From assembly GCA_951812925.1 (NCBI GenBank), contig OX638371.1, positions 34,198,101-34,262,100 of the forward strand: 64,000 nucleotides of DNA, in the 5' to 3' direction. The position numbers and the translations under genes were made by a program. Shown here piece by piece: positions 10,293 to 21,952 of this stretch; position 1 is the first letter of the stretch; each line of letters begins with the position of its first letter. The notes under the pieces are model-generated. The model worked only from the letters and a program-made list of their open reading frames with translations. It had not been told where the DNA came from and ran no database searches. This DNA is from Calliopum simillimum (lineage: Eukaryota; Arthropoda; Insecta; Diptera; Lauxaniidae).

Positions 10293-11774
10293 GTAAATAG
10301 GCAACCGAAATCGGTTCAGTCCCTGTTTCTATACCTAAATCTCAACTGATTTGTTTGAATTTTTTTTGCTGGAAAGGGTGTGAGGAGGAGCAGTGCATAT
10401 TTTTGTTTAAAGGTGGCCTTAATGGAAAAAACTCTCTCACGGCTAAACCACTGCATGGATAGTAATGAAATTTGGTATGGAGCACTAAGAAACGATACTC
10501 CTTGCATTTTGAGGGTCATTGGTATGTCATAATTTATCGTACCTGTCTAAATTGTATTACAAATTAGCTGCAACTGTAATGCCGTTGAAGTTAGTTTATT
10601 GACTGTTTTTTATTGCTTGTATAGTACTAATGAAAGTACCAACGCGCTTTTTTCTAAATTGAAGTATGATAATTTTATATTGAACTAATTAAACAGTCAT
10701 TTTTGCTATTTTTCAACAACAGACGAAAGCAAGTGTTAACATGGAAATTGATTACATATGTTTCGGCTACTTCCACATACATATTTATATATTTTCATAT
10801 ATAAACATGTATATAGCCTCATCAGATCAGTTTTTAGTTAAATCTTGCCAGAAACCGTACTCGAACCCGTGACTCCGGTTTTCTAATGAAAGAGAACGCG
10901 GTGCTTAAGCGATTGTGCTATAGGTCACGAGTAAACTCTCTGAGCAGGATCGCCATTATGCATAAATCATAAGGCTCACTAGCGCCGTCTGTTGTCAAAA
11001 ATTGCCAAATTGTTAGTTGGTAACATACTCTGGTTTTGAGACATGCTACGCTAGCTACAATTGCCGTTGTTTTATTAAATGCGTTGAGAATAATGTATTC
11101 GTAGTACCTGAGGTTAAAGTAACTAAGACATGATAACCAAATTCCCACAAACAAAATATTATGTTAAGCTTAAAACTTTCACTGCTAAATTACGTTTTCA
11201 ATATTAGGTTTTGGAAACGCTGTACTACAACCTACAGCCACCTCCTCCACCACCTTGGCAACCTATCAGCTTGAGTACAATCCACTTAAGCGTGAGTGCA
11301 TCTCGAGCAGAACTCATTTGGAATAATACGTTTTCGTTTCCGCTTCCGTTTCTTGGACGTCCTTGATGAAACAGATTCGCAATTGCCACTCACGTTCATC
11401 TGCAATGGTGCTTTTTTTTTTTTTGAAAAGTAAAGGAAAAATAGAATTAAAATTAAATAAAAAAAGAAAAAAAAAAAAATGAAATGATATGGGGTAAATA
11501 AAAACGATAGTAAAAAACTAACACTGATTTAACACTGCAGCTTTCACCTTAGCTTTAGCATCCTGCAATGTTAACAACAACAACAACTCTACAGAGGTAG
11601 ATGCGTCAGGAAAAACAAAAAAATAATGGAGAAAAAAAACTCCATTAGCAGCCTTAATGAAAAGCTATCATTGCCATATCCAATGCACCAAGTGTTACAC
11701 ACACACACATATCCAAGCAAGGACACGCCCACATAAGTGGGAGGTAAGCATGTGTGCGTTAATGCATAGTTGAA
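10293..11774. other. Non-coding region with one tRNA-like remnant
   Basis: No gene found. Apart from the tRNA-like segment at 10850-10932, it holds poly(T)/poly(A) tracts near 11408-11480 and a CA repeat near 11700. Confidence 0.4.
10850..10932 (-). other. tRNA-like (possible SINE head) sequence
   Basis: On the minus strand a box A-like TATAGCACAATCG is followed after roughly 50 bp by a box B-like GGGTTCGAGTAC. The arms do not fold into a clean cloverleaf and no CCA-proximal acceptor pairs well. It is most simply a decayed tRNA gene or the head of a tRNA-derived SINE. Confidence 0.35.
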
Positions 11775-11776
11775 TA

Positions 11777-12300
11777 CCCAAGAGGAAAAATTTCTAGCGC
11801 TTCTGATCTAAGCACTTCAAAAGTGCTTGTCCTCATAGAAATTCAGAAGCACTCTCACAATGATTTCTTAGAAGGCTGCAGTAAGAACAACATGGGTTCG
11901 AACCTAGCCCGATTGATTTTTTTTTACTTTTTTTATTTTTTTTGCTTTTTGGGGCATTCGCATGTCAAATTCTGTTTGAACAACATTTCCTTAATATACA
12001 AATTTAAAACCTCTTCATATCATCGGGCATTGGTGTAGCGGTCTAAAGAGTTGGTAAATGTAAGTAAAAATAATCTGTTTCTATCTATCACACAGACGGT
12101 CGTGGATTCAAATCCTGGTGCGCCAGTGTTTTTCTTCTTCAAATACCCTTTTTTGGTAAGGCTGCGGTATGCTTTTTCTCGCTTACATCCTATGACATGC
12201 AATGTTAAAAAGAAAGAATAGTTCTTACGGAGCGGAAGCGCTTATTGGTGAAAAAGATGCACTTCAGAAGGGTTTTTGAAGCACTTCTTTTCCCCTTGGG
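11777..12300. mobile_element. CCCAA-ended inverted-repeat element, copy B
   Basis: The left end CCCAAGAGGAAAAATTTCTAG and the right end GAAGCACTTCTTTTCC plus CCTTGGG are inverted, with TA on both sides (11775-11776 and 12301-12302). The interior aligns with copy C at 27574-28278, including two tRNA-like signals: a box B-like GGTTCGAACC at 11895 and a second module at 12024-12126. It lacks the 36-bp repeats of copy A and the extra spacer of copy C. Non-autonomous. Confidence 0.7.
12024..12126 (+). other. tRNA-like module in copy B
   Basis: GGCATTGGTGTAGCGGTCTAA resembles a tRNA 5' half with box A. GTGGATTCAAATCCTGG downstream resembles a T-arm with box B. An A/T-rich insertion separates them. 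The same module is conserved at 27949-28041, which argues against chance, but a complete cloverleaf is not evident. Confidence 0.45.
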
Positions 12301-12302
12301 TA

Positions 12303-12803
12303 TAAAGGAAGTGCAGTATTTTCTCTATTCGTGATGATAAGGTGTTCATACCACACATAGAAACATATGGATATGCTCGTATGTAGTGCAGTAGAACATT
12401 TTCAGTTTTATGAGCAAACATATTTCTAAGATGGTACACAGTAAGGATGACCCATAAAATAATTATATATAGGGTTCTCAGGTACAAATGAGTTAGGCGA
12501 AAAAATCGATTTTTTTCCAGAAATGTGGAATTTTCTGTACAAAAATGCGAGTTTATTGATTAAAAAAAAAAAAATATATGTTGCTGTAAAAAAAGGTTTC
12601 ATGCTAGTACTTTGAAGATATCTACTTGGTGAAAATATACTGCTCAATGCTTACTTCATTTGAAAAATAACATTTTCTATTTTCCCAGCAACTTATTGAC
12701 ACGGGTGTTGCCATATATGTAAGTAGTTAGGGTCTTTTCAGTAAACGTTAGGTACGGTCGTCTCGTCGAGCACTGTTCGATAGGAAAGTATAAAAAGACA
12801 TAT
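12303..12803. other. Non-coding spacer
   Basis: AT-rich; nothing recognised. Confidence 0.4.
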
Positions 12804-13045
12804 TCAGGTATGTTCTGAAATCCGATTCACTTCGGAATCGGAATGAAAGCAATTTTCAAGAGCTCCGCATTTCGAAAATTATCATCAAATCAGATTTATG
12901 TTTCGGTAAATCGAAAAAAAAATATTATAAAAATTTTATTTGTTGAACAACAAATCCGATTCCATCTTATTTGTTCGAATGCAAAGCTCTTGAAAATTGC
13001 TTTCATTCCGATTCCGAAGTAAATCGGATTTCAGAACATGCCTGA
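12804..13045. mobile_element. 242-bp MITE with long terminal inverted repeats
   Basis: TCAGGTATGTTCTGAAATCC at 12804 is mirrored by the right end (to 13045). About 60 bp pair through CGGAATCGGAATGAAAGCA and TTTTCAAGAGCT with very few mismatches. The transcript could form a strong hairpin. No clear target duplication, family unknown. Confidence 0.75.
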
Positions 13046-13810
13046 TGAACTTTAATTAAGTTATAAATGCAGTCGCTTAGAGTATAAAATAAAGAAGAAC
13101 TAGCCCTGCAAAAAATTTTTAAAAAAGAAATTGTAAAAAAACAAAAAAAAAATTGTTTTTCCCTACATAAAATGGAGAAGAGAACTCTTGAAAACCCGAT
13201 AGGATCAAATGTCTTAGTGAAAAACATTAGCTACGAACGAGCGAGAGTTAATTGAAGGCAAACTATTAATAAACGAAATAGTTCTAGAAAGGGCGTCTCA
13301 AACTTCTTTCTCCCAGGTCTTTTATGCGAACCGGTGATACGCTATTATGTAACGTTAAGAAATGTAAAAGGTTGATTCCAATATTTAATCAATCAGCGCC
13401 AAATACCATTTCCGCAGAACAATGTTTGATAAGTGTCCAAGAAGTGAAATCTATTTTTGAATAGGACGATCAGTCTACTTTATTCTGCGAAGCTTTGCGC
13501 TTAGAGCTGCTTCTTCATAGTTTTCGGCACTACTAGAAAACGATTGCTCATAATTTGATTTTAAGAATTCGCTAATGAATGCATTTCCTTTCGTTCAAGA
13601 CTTTTTTAACGTTGTTATCGATAACATATGCCATTGCAAAACAATGAAAAAACTTCTTTCCCAATTGAAAATTCACCTGCAAATTAGGCAACTACCCCCA
13701 CCCCCATAGGAGGTAATTGCCTGAGCAAAACCCTCGACTAGGTCCATAGCGTTACCACAAACTCCCTTTTGTTTGGAGAATATTAATGTTCTGGCTCCAT
13801 GATATCATCT
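13046..13810. other. Non-coding spacer
   Basis: AT-rich; no supported feature. Confidence 0.4.
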
Positions 13811-14345
13811 ATATCAAAGGTTCCAGTTTTTAAGGAGTTTCTTTAATTTTGTTCCAGCTATCTTATTTATGGAGGCGAACAAAGCCTGCCAAGAGTAGCT
13901 ATTCTGCGTCTGGTTAGCGCCGGGCAATAGCATACGACGTGCTCTACCGTTTCTTGTTCATCGGATTCGGAATAGTTTCTGCACCAGTTGTTTCGCATTA
14001 CTCCCATCTTGTATGCATGGTGTCCAATAAGGCAGTGCCCAGTTGTAACACCAACCAACAGTCTGCAATTAATTTTGCGAAGAGAAAGTACATATATTGT
14101 TTTGTTATAATTGTAAGAGAGAATTTTTCGGCCGTTTTGTTTTTTGTATTGTTCAGCCATCTATTTTTCGCTAAAATTTCCCGATGCTTAGTCTTTTCCG
14201 TATAGTAAAAACTTAAGTGGTACTTCTACAATCAATGGAGCATTGAGTAGCCAAGCACACCAAGTTTAGCAAGCTCGTCAGCCCTTTCATTACCAACAAT
14301 GTTGCAGTGTCCGTATACCCATCGTAATCCTATTGCTCAGGCTTT
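13811..14345 (-). pseudogene. RNase H-type non-LTR retrotransposon 3' remnant
   Basis: On the minus strand, broken frames encode the end of a LINE RNase H domain: about 14225-14305 gives WVYGHCNIVGNERADELAKLG. A downstream open frame (14160 to a stop at 13867) carries TTGHCLIGHHAYKMG and a WCRNYSESDEQETVEHVVCYCPAL stretch. That is the CX2C/HX-type tail found after RNase H in R1/LOA/I-group elements. Stops and a frame change separate the two parts, so it is inactive. A related but separate remnant lies at 38540-39720. Confidence 0.65.
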
Positions 14346-14496
14346 GCAAAGACTCGGAACAGTTTGATACCGTTTTAGAATTAAAAGTGTTGCTTTTAAG
14401 TGCTTTAAGAGCTGATTGACTTATCAACGTAAATGTTTGTTTTTGTATAAGAAATATTTCCAACTAAAAAATCTGCGGCTTTTTGAATCACAACTA

Positions 14497-15800
14497 AAGC
14501 TTGTTTTTTTTAGAGGTATAGAACTTCGAATTGAAATAAAACACAAGAAAATCGTTTTAATGTCCATCAATTTGGCTTTATTGGAAGGATAATTTTATGT
14601 CATTAATGTTTAAATATGATTTCGGGCATGTGGCCGCCGCGGCTGGCTCGAATAAAGCCAATTCTACAGGTCCAATTTTCAACCACTTTTTCGAGCATAT
14701 GGGGCCGTATGTCGGCAATAACGCCACGAATGTTGGCTTCCAAGTCCCCTAACGTTTCTGATTTGTTGGCGTAGACGAGCGACTTCACATATCCCCAAAG
14801 AAAATAATCCAATGGTGTCAAATCACACGATCTTGGTGGCCAATTGACAGGTCCATTCCGCGAAATTATGCGCTCATCGAATGTTTCCTTCAATAAATCG
14901 ATTGTGACGTGCGCTGTGTGGCATGTAGCGCCGTCTTGTTGGAACCACAACTCATCCACATTCATGCCATCCAATTCGGGAACTAAATAGTCGGTTATCA
15001 TGGCTCTATACCGGTCTCCATTAACGGTAACTGACTCTCCAGCATTATTTCGGAAGAAGTATGGCCCAATGACTCCACCAGACCATAGAGCACACCAAAC
15101 AGTCAGTTTTTGTGGATGTAATGGCGTCTCAAGGGTCTCATGTGGATTCTCTTCACTCCAAATGCGGCAATTTTGCTTGTTGACGTAGCCATTCAACCAA
15201 AAATGAGCCTCATCACTGAACAAAATTTTGCAATGAAAATCAGCATCGAGATCAATCTCATTTTCGGCCCATACACCAAAATCACGACGCATTGCATGGT
15301 CTCGCGGCTTTAATTCTTGCACAAGCTGGATCTTGTAAGGTCGCAAGCCAAGATCTTTGCGCAAAATCTTCCATAAAGATGATGGACAAAGCTCCAATTG
15401 CTGTGCACGGTGGCGAATCGATTCATTCGGGTCCTCTTCAACATTTTGCTCTACAGCGGCAATTGTTTCTTTGGTGCGCACTGTTCGACGTCTCTGCGGA
15501 TGCGTATTATCACATAGAGTAAACGTAGTGCGAAAACGATCCATGCTTAACCGAATTAATTGCTCTGATGGACGATTATGTCGACCATAAAATGGACGGA
15601 GCTTGCGGTAAACTTCGCGAACTGAACCATTATTTTCGAAATAAATTTGCACGATTTGCAAGCGTTGTTCTTTTGTCAACCTGTTCATAATGAAATGGCA
15701 AACCAAATTGAACATAAATGACATTAGAGTTGCCAGATTTGACCACAAAATGCCAGTTTTATCTCTATTCGAAAAACAAACCTCTAAAAAAAACACCCAT
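14497..15800 (-). mobile_element. DD41D (rosa-like) mariner transposon
   Basis: Terminal inverted repeats: the left GTTTTTTTTAGAGG (14503-14516) is matched in inverse by CCTCTAAAAAAAAC (15781-15794). Pairing continues inward through TTCGAAT and ATAAAAC for about 35 bp. TA dinucleotides stand exactly five bases outside each T/A run (14495-14496 and 15801-15802), compatible with the TA target duplication of mariner elements. The last five bases at each end do not match, so the precise ends are inferred. A single intact transposase gene lies inside. Confidence 0.75.
14603..15688 (-). CDS. mariner transposase, DD41D (rosa-like) type
   Basis: This cut-and-paste transposase would bind the terminal repeats and move the element to TA sites in nuclear DNA. 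The frame is 361 codons from the ATG at 15688 to a stop at 14603. An in-frame upstream ATG at 15796 would begin inside the terminal repeat, so the downstream start (MNRLTKEQRLQ) is preferred. The N-terminus has a helix-turn-helix region (residues about 1-35), with a second DNA-binding helix set around 70-120. The catalytic triad is visible: D159 in FSDEAHFWLNG, D252 in FQQDGATCHTA and D294 in DLTPLDYFLWGYVK. There are exactly 41 residues between the second and third Asp, the spacing of the basal mariner subfamily described from Ceratitis rosa and other tephritids. Length and motifs are complete with no stop or frameshift, so it may be active. It is the best-preserved gene in the window. Confidence 0.9.
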   Translation of the reverse strand: MNRLTKEQRLQIVQIYFENNGSVREVYRKLRPFYGRHNRPSEQLIRLSMDRFRTTFTLCDNTHPQRRRTVRTKETIAAVEQNVEEDPNESIRHRAQQLELCPSSLWKILRKDLGLRPYKIQLVQELKPRDHAMRRDFGVWAENEIDLDADFHCKILFSDEAHFWLNGYVNKQNCRIWSEENPHETLETPLHPQKLTVWCALWSGGVIGPYFFRNNAGESVTVNGDRYRAMITDYLVPELDGMNVDELWFQQDGATCHTAHVTIDLLKETFDERIISRNGPVNWPPRSCDLTPLDYFLWGYVKSLVYANKSETLGDLEANIRGVIADIRPHMLEKVVENWTCRIGFIRASRGGHMPEIIFKH

Positions 15801-15802
15801 TA

Positions 15803-16912
15803 CCTCTACCTGACAGATGTTGCAGTCAGTAGGTATATTTAAGATTCGCAAGTATTGGAGTTCGATTTTGAATCTTGAACATAAAAAAAAGGATTGTATG
15901 AACTCGATTTATCAAAAAATACTTGAATTAAATTTTTTTTATTTCTTGAAATGTTTAATTATGAAATAGAAGTTGAATTTAAAACTTTAAAGGATAATAT
16001 TGTATAATATAAGCAGCATTTCTTTTTTTTTTTTAAACATTTTAAAACTTCCTTAGCAATTGTATGAGAGCAGGGGCGTGGAGAGCAAATCCGGGCCCGG
16101 GGGTAATTATATACCGGGCCCCCTCCACTACTAGATTTTTTTTTATTCGAGACTATCACATCGTCGAGCGAATATTGTTTTTCCGTAAACGCAAGGATGC
16201 CCACGAGATATATGAAATGTGTAAAGCTGTGATTTTGTTTGCTTCCCGGTCATATTCATAAAATAAAGGTCAAAAAATAAGGTTTGAGCCGGTCTGCGAT
16301 CAAAGCTTGAAAAATGTACTAAAAAGATGCAATTTTTTTTAACTGTCCGTTACTTGGAAACTATTGGTTTTTTCGGAGATATCTTTAAGTCAAACTTTGT
16401 AGAAAATATCTAGGCCAACATTGTCTTCTTAGAAGGTTTCGTTCTAAAAATTAAACTTGTTGCTGTTTTGATACAAAAATAGCAATTTTTTAAGAAATGT
16501 TTATGCCTAGAAAATGATTTTTTGAAAAGTTTAAAGAGCAGAATATTTGTTCTGGTATTTTTATATTGTAGGAAATTAAATGTTAATTAATTAAATAGAA
16601 AAATTAATTTAAAATATTAATTTTTAATGTATAGAGCTGTTCTCAAAATTAGAAAATTGCAGTATTTAAATTTTTTCTACTTTATCGGAAGCAAGAAATT
16701 TTTTTGGTAGTTTTATATGAAATGGTCTTGTATGATTTTCCTTTAAATCTTACAAGACTACTTCATTTCACATTTCAACACCTTTTTGGAGTTCACTGAT
16801 TTAAATTTTTTCCTGGATGGCGAGCTCGACAATCGAAATCGAAAACAAAAGCTAATTTTAGCAACCCCAAATTAGTTTAGAAGATATGACAAGCAAACAA
16901 GAAATTAAGAAA
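15803..16912. other. Non-coding region with a possible hAT terminus
   Basis: Mostly AT-rich. A GC-rich patch at about 16071-16130 begins CAGGGGCGTGGAGAGC and contains an inverted CCGGGCCC/GGGCCCC pair. CAGGGGCGT is a common hAT terminal sequence in animals, but no partner end was found. Confidence 0.35.
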
Positions 16913-17560
16913 AACTAGTAAGGTTGTTACCTTTGGCCTGGCCAAACATTTAATACCCTACACAGCAGAATTTTGAAAGTTTTGCTTATATGGGAGGTGC
17001 CACGCCCTCTTGTCCAAATTCACCCAGTTTTTCTCAGAGCTTGAATTTATAGTTCTTAGCAATTGAGTGAAATTTGGTTGGATTATCTCAAAGATGTTTT
17101 CAGTATAGCGTTTTGAACCTTTTGCTTATATGGGAGGTGCCACGCGGTGTCCGAATTCTCCTGGTTTTTGTTCAGAGCTTGCGCTTATAATTCGTAGTAT
17201 TTATGTGTATTTTGGTTGCATTATCGTCAAAAAAACTCAAAAAGTTGCATTTTGAATATATTTTTTGTATGGGCGGTAGGCGTGTCCGTTGACTGATTTC
17301 GCTCATTTTCAATCCCCCGAGCTAACTTTGACGCCGAAGGCTGTGCACTAAATTTCATTAAATTATCTTGCTTAGTTTTCCGAAAAAGTGTATTTCCACA
17401 CACAGCCAGCCAGCCAGCCAGACAGACAGACGGACATGGCTATATCGACTCAGGAGGTGACGCTGATCAAGAATATATATACTCTTCTATATCTGCCACG
17501 CCTCCTTCTCTGCGTTACAAACGGAAGGACAAAGTGAATATGCCCTGGGTGTAGGGTATT
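16913..17560 (+). mobile_element. mini-me/DINE-1-like element
   Basis: Runs from CTAGTAAGG and TTTGGCCTGGCCAAACATT to CCCTGGGTGTAGGGTATT. It contains two GGTGCCACGC monomers, the CCAGCCAGCCAGACAGACAG microsatellite core, CATGGCTATATCGACTCAGG and an ATATATATAC stretch. Complete relative to siblings. Confidence 0.65.
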
Positions 17561-17761
17561 AAGAAAAAAACACTAAAATATATATATTTTTTTTTTTTAG
17601 CTTATATATATGTTATATACAATAATTTTTTTTAAATTACTTTACATTTAATTCCCTTCAGCATAAGATTTTCCGGACAAATATTCCTTTCTTTAAAAAT
17701 TACAAAAAAGATTGATTTTACCCTTCAGTCCAAGAAGATCTAGAGTCAAGAAGTTGTCAAC

Positions 17762-17977
17762 ATGCCACATATATTTCGCTTCAAAGTAATGCTGAAAAAA
17801 CACAAAATTTTGCACAATTTGAACAAGAAGTCGAGTAATGTATTGCCGAAAATTCGACCCATAGGATTAGCATCAAACCGTCAAAGGGAATGGATGGCCA
17901 TCTTAACTCAAGATCAATTGGATTGTCTAGACGAGGACGATTTAGATTTCACTGGTTTAGCGGATATTCCAAAGTAA
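17762..17977 (+). CDS. Unrecognised short open frame (71 codons)
   Basis: An ATG-initiated frame reads MPHIFRFKVMLKKHKILHNL, a basic half followed by an acidic tail ending LDEDDLDFTGLADIPK. The mixed amino-acid composition is less biased than in surrounding spurious frames, which is why it is listed. No domain, splice context or family was recognised. It may be a decayed transposon gene or chance. Confidence 0.2.
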   Translation: MPHIFRFKVMLKKHKILHNLNKKSSNVLPKIRPIGLASNRQREWMAILTQDQLDCLDEDDLDFTGLADIPK

Positions 17978-19159
17978 AAGGAGGAAAGGGGAGAAGCGGA
18001 AACTATTCCGATAAATTCAGAAGATATAAGTTTTTTCAAAAAAGACATGTTTTGACACCTTGCTTTATATAACTTATTCAAGTTCAAATTTTGACATTGC
18101 CGAAATTATACACCGATATATATATTTCCAAATTTGCGATATACGTGTACATAGATTTTTTGTGTAGTTAAAACCATAAAATGTTCCACCGTTAAACCGC
18201 TGTCGTTGAGTCTATTTCGTTACTGCATCGAATGAATTTTTGTCTTTTATTTTCTGTGAAAACATTCGAATGCATTCTGCGGGCGTCCAATACATTCTCT
18301 TTCTGGCAGGAGCTTTAATTTTTTTTTTAGTCTTTTCAATTTAACACAAATCCGACATCGTTGAATGAATGGCTTTCTATTGTTGTAATTACATTCTTAT
18401 CTTGTCTCAATTGACATTGATCCAATCATTGTCGTTGAAGTGGCATCCGGTGGGCAAGTTCCGGTTTGTGTGTGTGCGTGTTTGTCCTGAAAAGTGCAAA
18501 ACTGGAAATTCGTATGAAGTTAATGTGTCTGGTTTCTTGATCTTCATTAATTAAGCTGTAAGAGTGTAACATTGACTTCTAGCAAAATTTAGTGGTTCAA
18601 ATGGGCGCGTATATTTGGGATTCGTATTGTCAAGTTAGTATCGAATTTTCTTCAGGTTGCTTTGATGGAATTTTATTTCCTTTTTGTAAAAATTGTAATT
18701 TGTTTCAATTAAATTTTAAAGCGCTATTGCAGTTTTTGTGCAATATCGTTAAGATTTAGACATGTCTCATCTTATGTGAACCATGATAAAATTTTCCACA
18801 AAATTTGTAAGAAGACACCAGTTTTTGAATAATTGGTCAAAGAGTTAAATAAATATAAGAGATAATTAAATCATTTTTTTTATAAAAATGTCCTTGTGTT
18901 GTTTAATTTTTTAGTTTTAGACTACAATTAGTATTCATTTAAAACAGCGATGACCAAACTCAATACAGGCGCACTGTGTCAATGTATAAAAGCTTATTTA
19001 AAGCTTTTTTATTTTACATAAGCTGCAGTTGACACAGTTGAACTCTTATCTATATGTGAATATATGTATGGAAAGCTTTTAAGCACAAAAGCTTAAGTGC
19101 CCACGAACACAAGCTTCGGACATCACTAAAGTTTTGGTGTTTTTAGCTAAAAATATCAT

Positions 19160-19268
19160 CAGACTGATCCTTTTCTCCAAGTTTTTGCCTAAAAAGCTTT
19201 CGTTTATGTACGTTTTATACGTAAACAAGAGCTTTTCGGGAAAAAACTTGGAGTAGACGAACAGTCTG
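19160..19268. repeat. 109-bp hairpin (possible MITE)
   Basis: CAGACTG at 19160 and CAGTCTG ending 19268 bound an almost continuous inverted repeat that pairs TCTCCAAGTTTTTGCC with GGGAAAAAACTTGGAG and TATGTACG with CGTAAAC. No clear target duplication. Confidence 0.55.
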
Positions 19269-20309
19269 TGTATGTATTGTCGATTCTACGGAAAAATCCG
19301 TAGTTTTGACTAAAAAAAGTCCATCCGAGGCCGCAAATAGTTGAAATACATCAAAGTTGTCGTAATTTACGTAAAAAAATTATAAATCATCTGGAAATTG
19401 AATTTTGCATTTTCTATAGCAAATTCTAAAATGTTCCGCGATAACGGTTTGACACGGCAAAGTATTTTTACACTTGATCGAGCGTAAAAGATTCAAAATA
19501 AAATTTTAAGCTTTTTTCTGCCAAGGTGTTGCCTGTATGTATAAAAGACACTTTTTGGAAGTGAAATAAATTTAATTTAAATTTAAGTCATATGGCGAGG
19601 AGGGATTTTATACCACGGTAAAGGCTTGCTTGGTTGTACAATCAAAATTAAGGAAATGTTTTGTTTTGAAGACCAGCATTAAAACTTACCTATTCTGCAC
19701 GACGGTAAAATTTAGTACAAACATTCAGGAATATAAGTTAGTAGCACTTTTCAATGTTTAAATTTAATTATTGTGACCCAAAGAAAAGGTAAGTCACATT
19801 GAGTCCAAATTGATCAAAACTTGAAGATAAAAAGTTTTTTCCAGTTGAAAAGTATACACAGTGTGAAAATGGGGGGTGATTTTATAGGCTTTTGTGATAA
19901 TTTTCAGATTGTATAGAAAATTCAACTGATTGAGGAGATATCGTAGACCAAAACATTAAAAAAAAATGTTTTTTGCACTTTTTTTATCTTTTTATGTTAG
20001 GATATCTCTGAGAATCGACAAAAACATTTTTTTTGGTTTTTAGGTTAGAATTCAGTATCGCAAAACACATGGTATGTGATTATTTTCTTAGTTGTAGTTC
20101 AAAAAAAATTTTTTTTTGTTCTAGATGGAAAACTAGAAAAGGGACTTTCTCGAAGGGGGATTTTCTGGACAATGAAAAAATTATCATAAGAGCCTATAAA
20201 AACACCCCCGCCCCCGTTTTCAGTTGCTGTTTTGTGTGATAACCCTGCTCCTTAAGAACACTGTGCAACATTACAAGCTTCTAATCAGACAAAGCGTTAG
20301 CTTATTATT

Positions 20310-20886
20310 ATACCGTACACCCAGGGTATATTCACTTTGTCCTTCTATTTGTAAAGTGTATATATTCCTGATCAACGTCACCTCCTGAGTCGATATAGCC
20401 ATGTCCGTCTGTCTAGCTGGCTGCGTGTGCGTAGAAACACATTTTTTGGGAAAATTGAGCAAGATAACACAATGAAATCCGTCATCAAAGCTAGCTCATG
20501 GGATTGAAAATGAGCGAAATCGGTCAACGGCCATGCCAACCGCCCATACAAAAACTGTATTCAAAATGCAACTTTAGGAGTATTTTTTACGACAATGCAA
20601 CCAAAATACACATAAATACTACGAAATGAGTAAAAACTGGGCAAATTCGAACAAGAGCTCATGGCATATATGCAAAAGCTTCAAAACGCTATACTGAAAG
20701 CGTTTTTCAAGATAATCAATCTAAATTTTACCCAGACACTAAAAACTATAAACGCAAGCTCTCAGCAAAAACTGGGTGAAATCGGACAAGAGGGCGTGGC
20801 ACCTTCCATATAAGCAGACTTCTAAAAATACTGCAGTGTAAGGTATTTAATGTTTGGCTAGGCCAAAGGTTACATCCGATTAGTTT
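20310..20886 (-). mobile_element. mini-me/DINE-1-like element
   Basis: Same family in inverted orientation, from TACCGTACACCCAGGGTATA to CTAGGCCAAAGGTTACATC. It has the GTCCGTCTGTCTAGCTGGCTG core and two CATGGCATATATGC or GGCGTGGCACC monomers. Slightly more diverged than its siblings. Confidence 0.6.
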
Positions 20887-21373
20887 TTTTTTAATTTTAT
20901 AAACATTTCATTTTAAAAACTTTTTTTTACAACATTAATTTTTTTTCTTTGCATCATTGTGAGGGTACTGGACTATTTTGATTAAATAGTCGATGACATC
21001 GATCGCCGAAGCCAAATTTTCTTTTAAGTCCTCTATTTCCCTTTCTTGAGACTCATTTTCATGCCCCTGGGAGTTAAGTTCGGAATCTTGAGATGCTTGA
21101 ACTTCTCCTCCATGTTCTCCCCATACCATATTTCCTGCAGCTTTTGGCCTTGGTTTTGCCTATCGCCATGGCTCCCATGGTGGCGGGGGGTCGGGGGGCC
21201 TTGTATGGGTGTGGACCATGATCAATTCTACCATTATAGAAATTTATAATTGGTTGTGAGCTCGATCGCCGAAAATTCCTTTAGTTTATTTACAATTTTT
21301 CTTTTCCAACTTCCCGCGGCAACGACTGATGTGAGAGTAACAATGTTTTGAGGAAAATTAATGAAACTTTTTT

Positions 21374-21630
21374 GTTTTCACTTTGTCCTTTTTTTTGCGG
21401 GTAAACTAGCTAAGATTATTCGGTGAAATTTGCTATACTGAAAGAGCTTTTTGAGATAATCCAACTAAATTCCACTCAAATACTAAGAACCATAAATTCA
21501 AGCTCTGAGCAAAAACTGGGTGAACTCGGAGGAGAGGGTGTGGCACCTCCCATATAAGCAAAATTTTCAAAATACTGCAGTCTTGAGTATTTAATGTTTG
21601 GCCAGGCCAAAGGTTACACCCATACTAGTT
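21374..21630 (-). mobile_element. mini-me/DINE-1-like element, internally deleted
   Basis: Starts with a TTTTCACTTTGTCC trace, loses the microsatellite core, and ends with one monomer plus GGCCAGGCCAAAGGTTACACC. It lies about 490 bp from the previous copy in the same orientation. Confidence 0.6.
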
Positions 21631-21952
21631 GAACTTGATCTGAATCAAATTTTTGTTGCTGAGGATAGGCACGGTACAGGGATTTCGACCACTTCAGGGA
21701 TTGCGCAATATTTAAATGACAACAGTTACCTATGGATTACTTAGAAAACTGTAGTAAGTGATGAATGTTACCATTTAAAATTAAATTTGACTTTCCTTTA
21801 CGATCACAATTAGTGAGACACAAGAAGAAGCTTATCTATGGAGTCAGTCGCCCATAACATCTGACTTTATTTAGAACTCTACAATCCAACATACGACGAC
21901 AGTTCCAACCGGCCCTATGGTTTTAGCGACTGCTACGTAGAAAACATTTTGT

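Larger units (their letters stand above)
17561..20309. other. Non-coding region with a hairpin MITE and one weak open frame
   Basis: Apart from the open frame at 17762-17977 and the hairpin at 19160-19268, no feature is supported. The sequence between 18180 and 18560 is less AT-rich than its surroundings but shows no domain. Confidence 0.35.
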
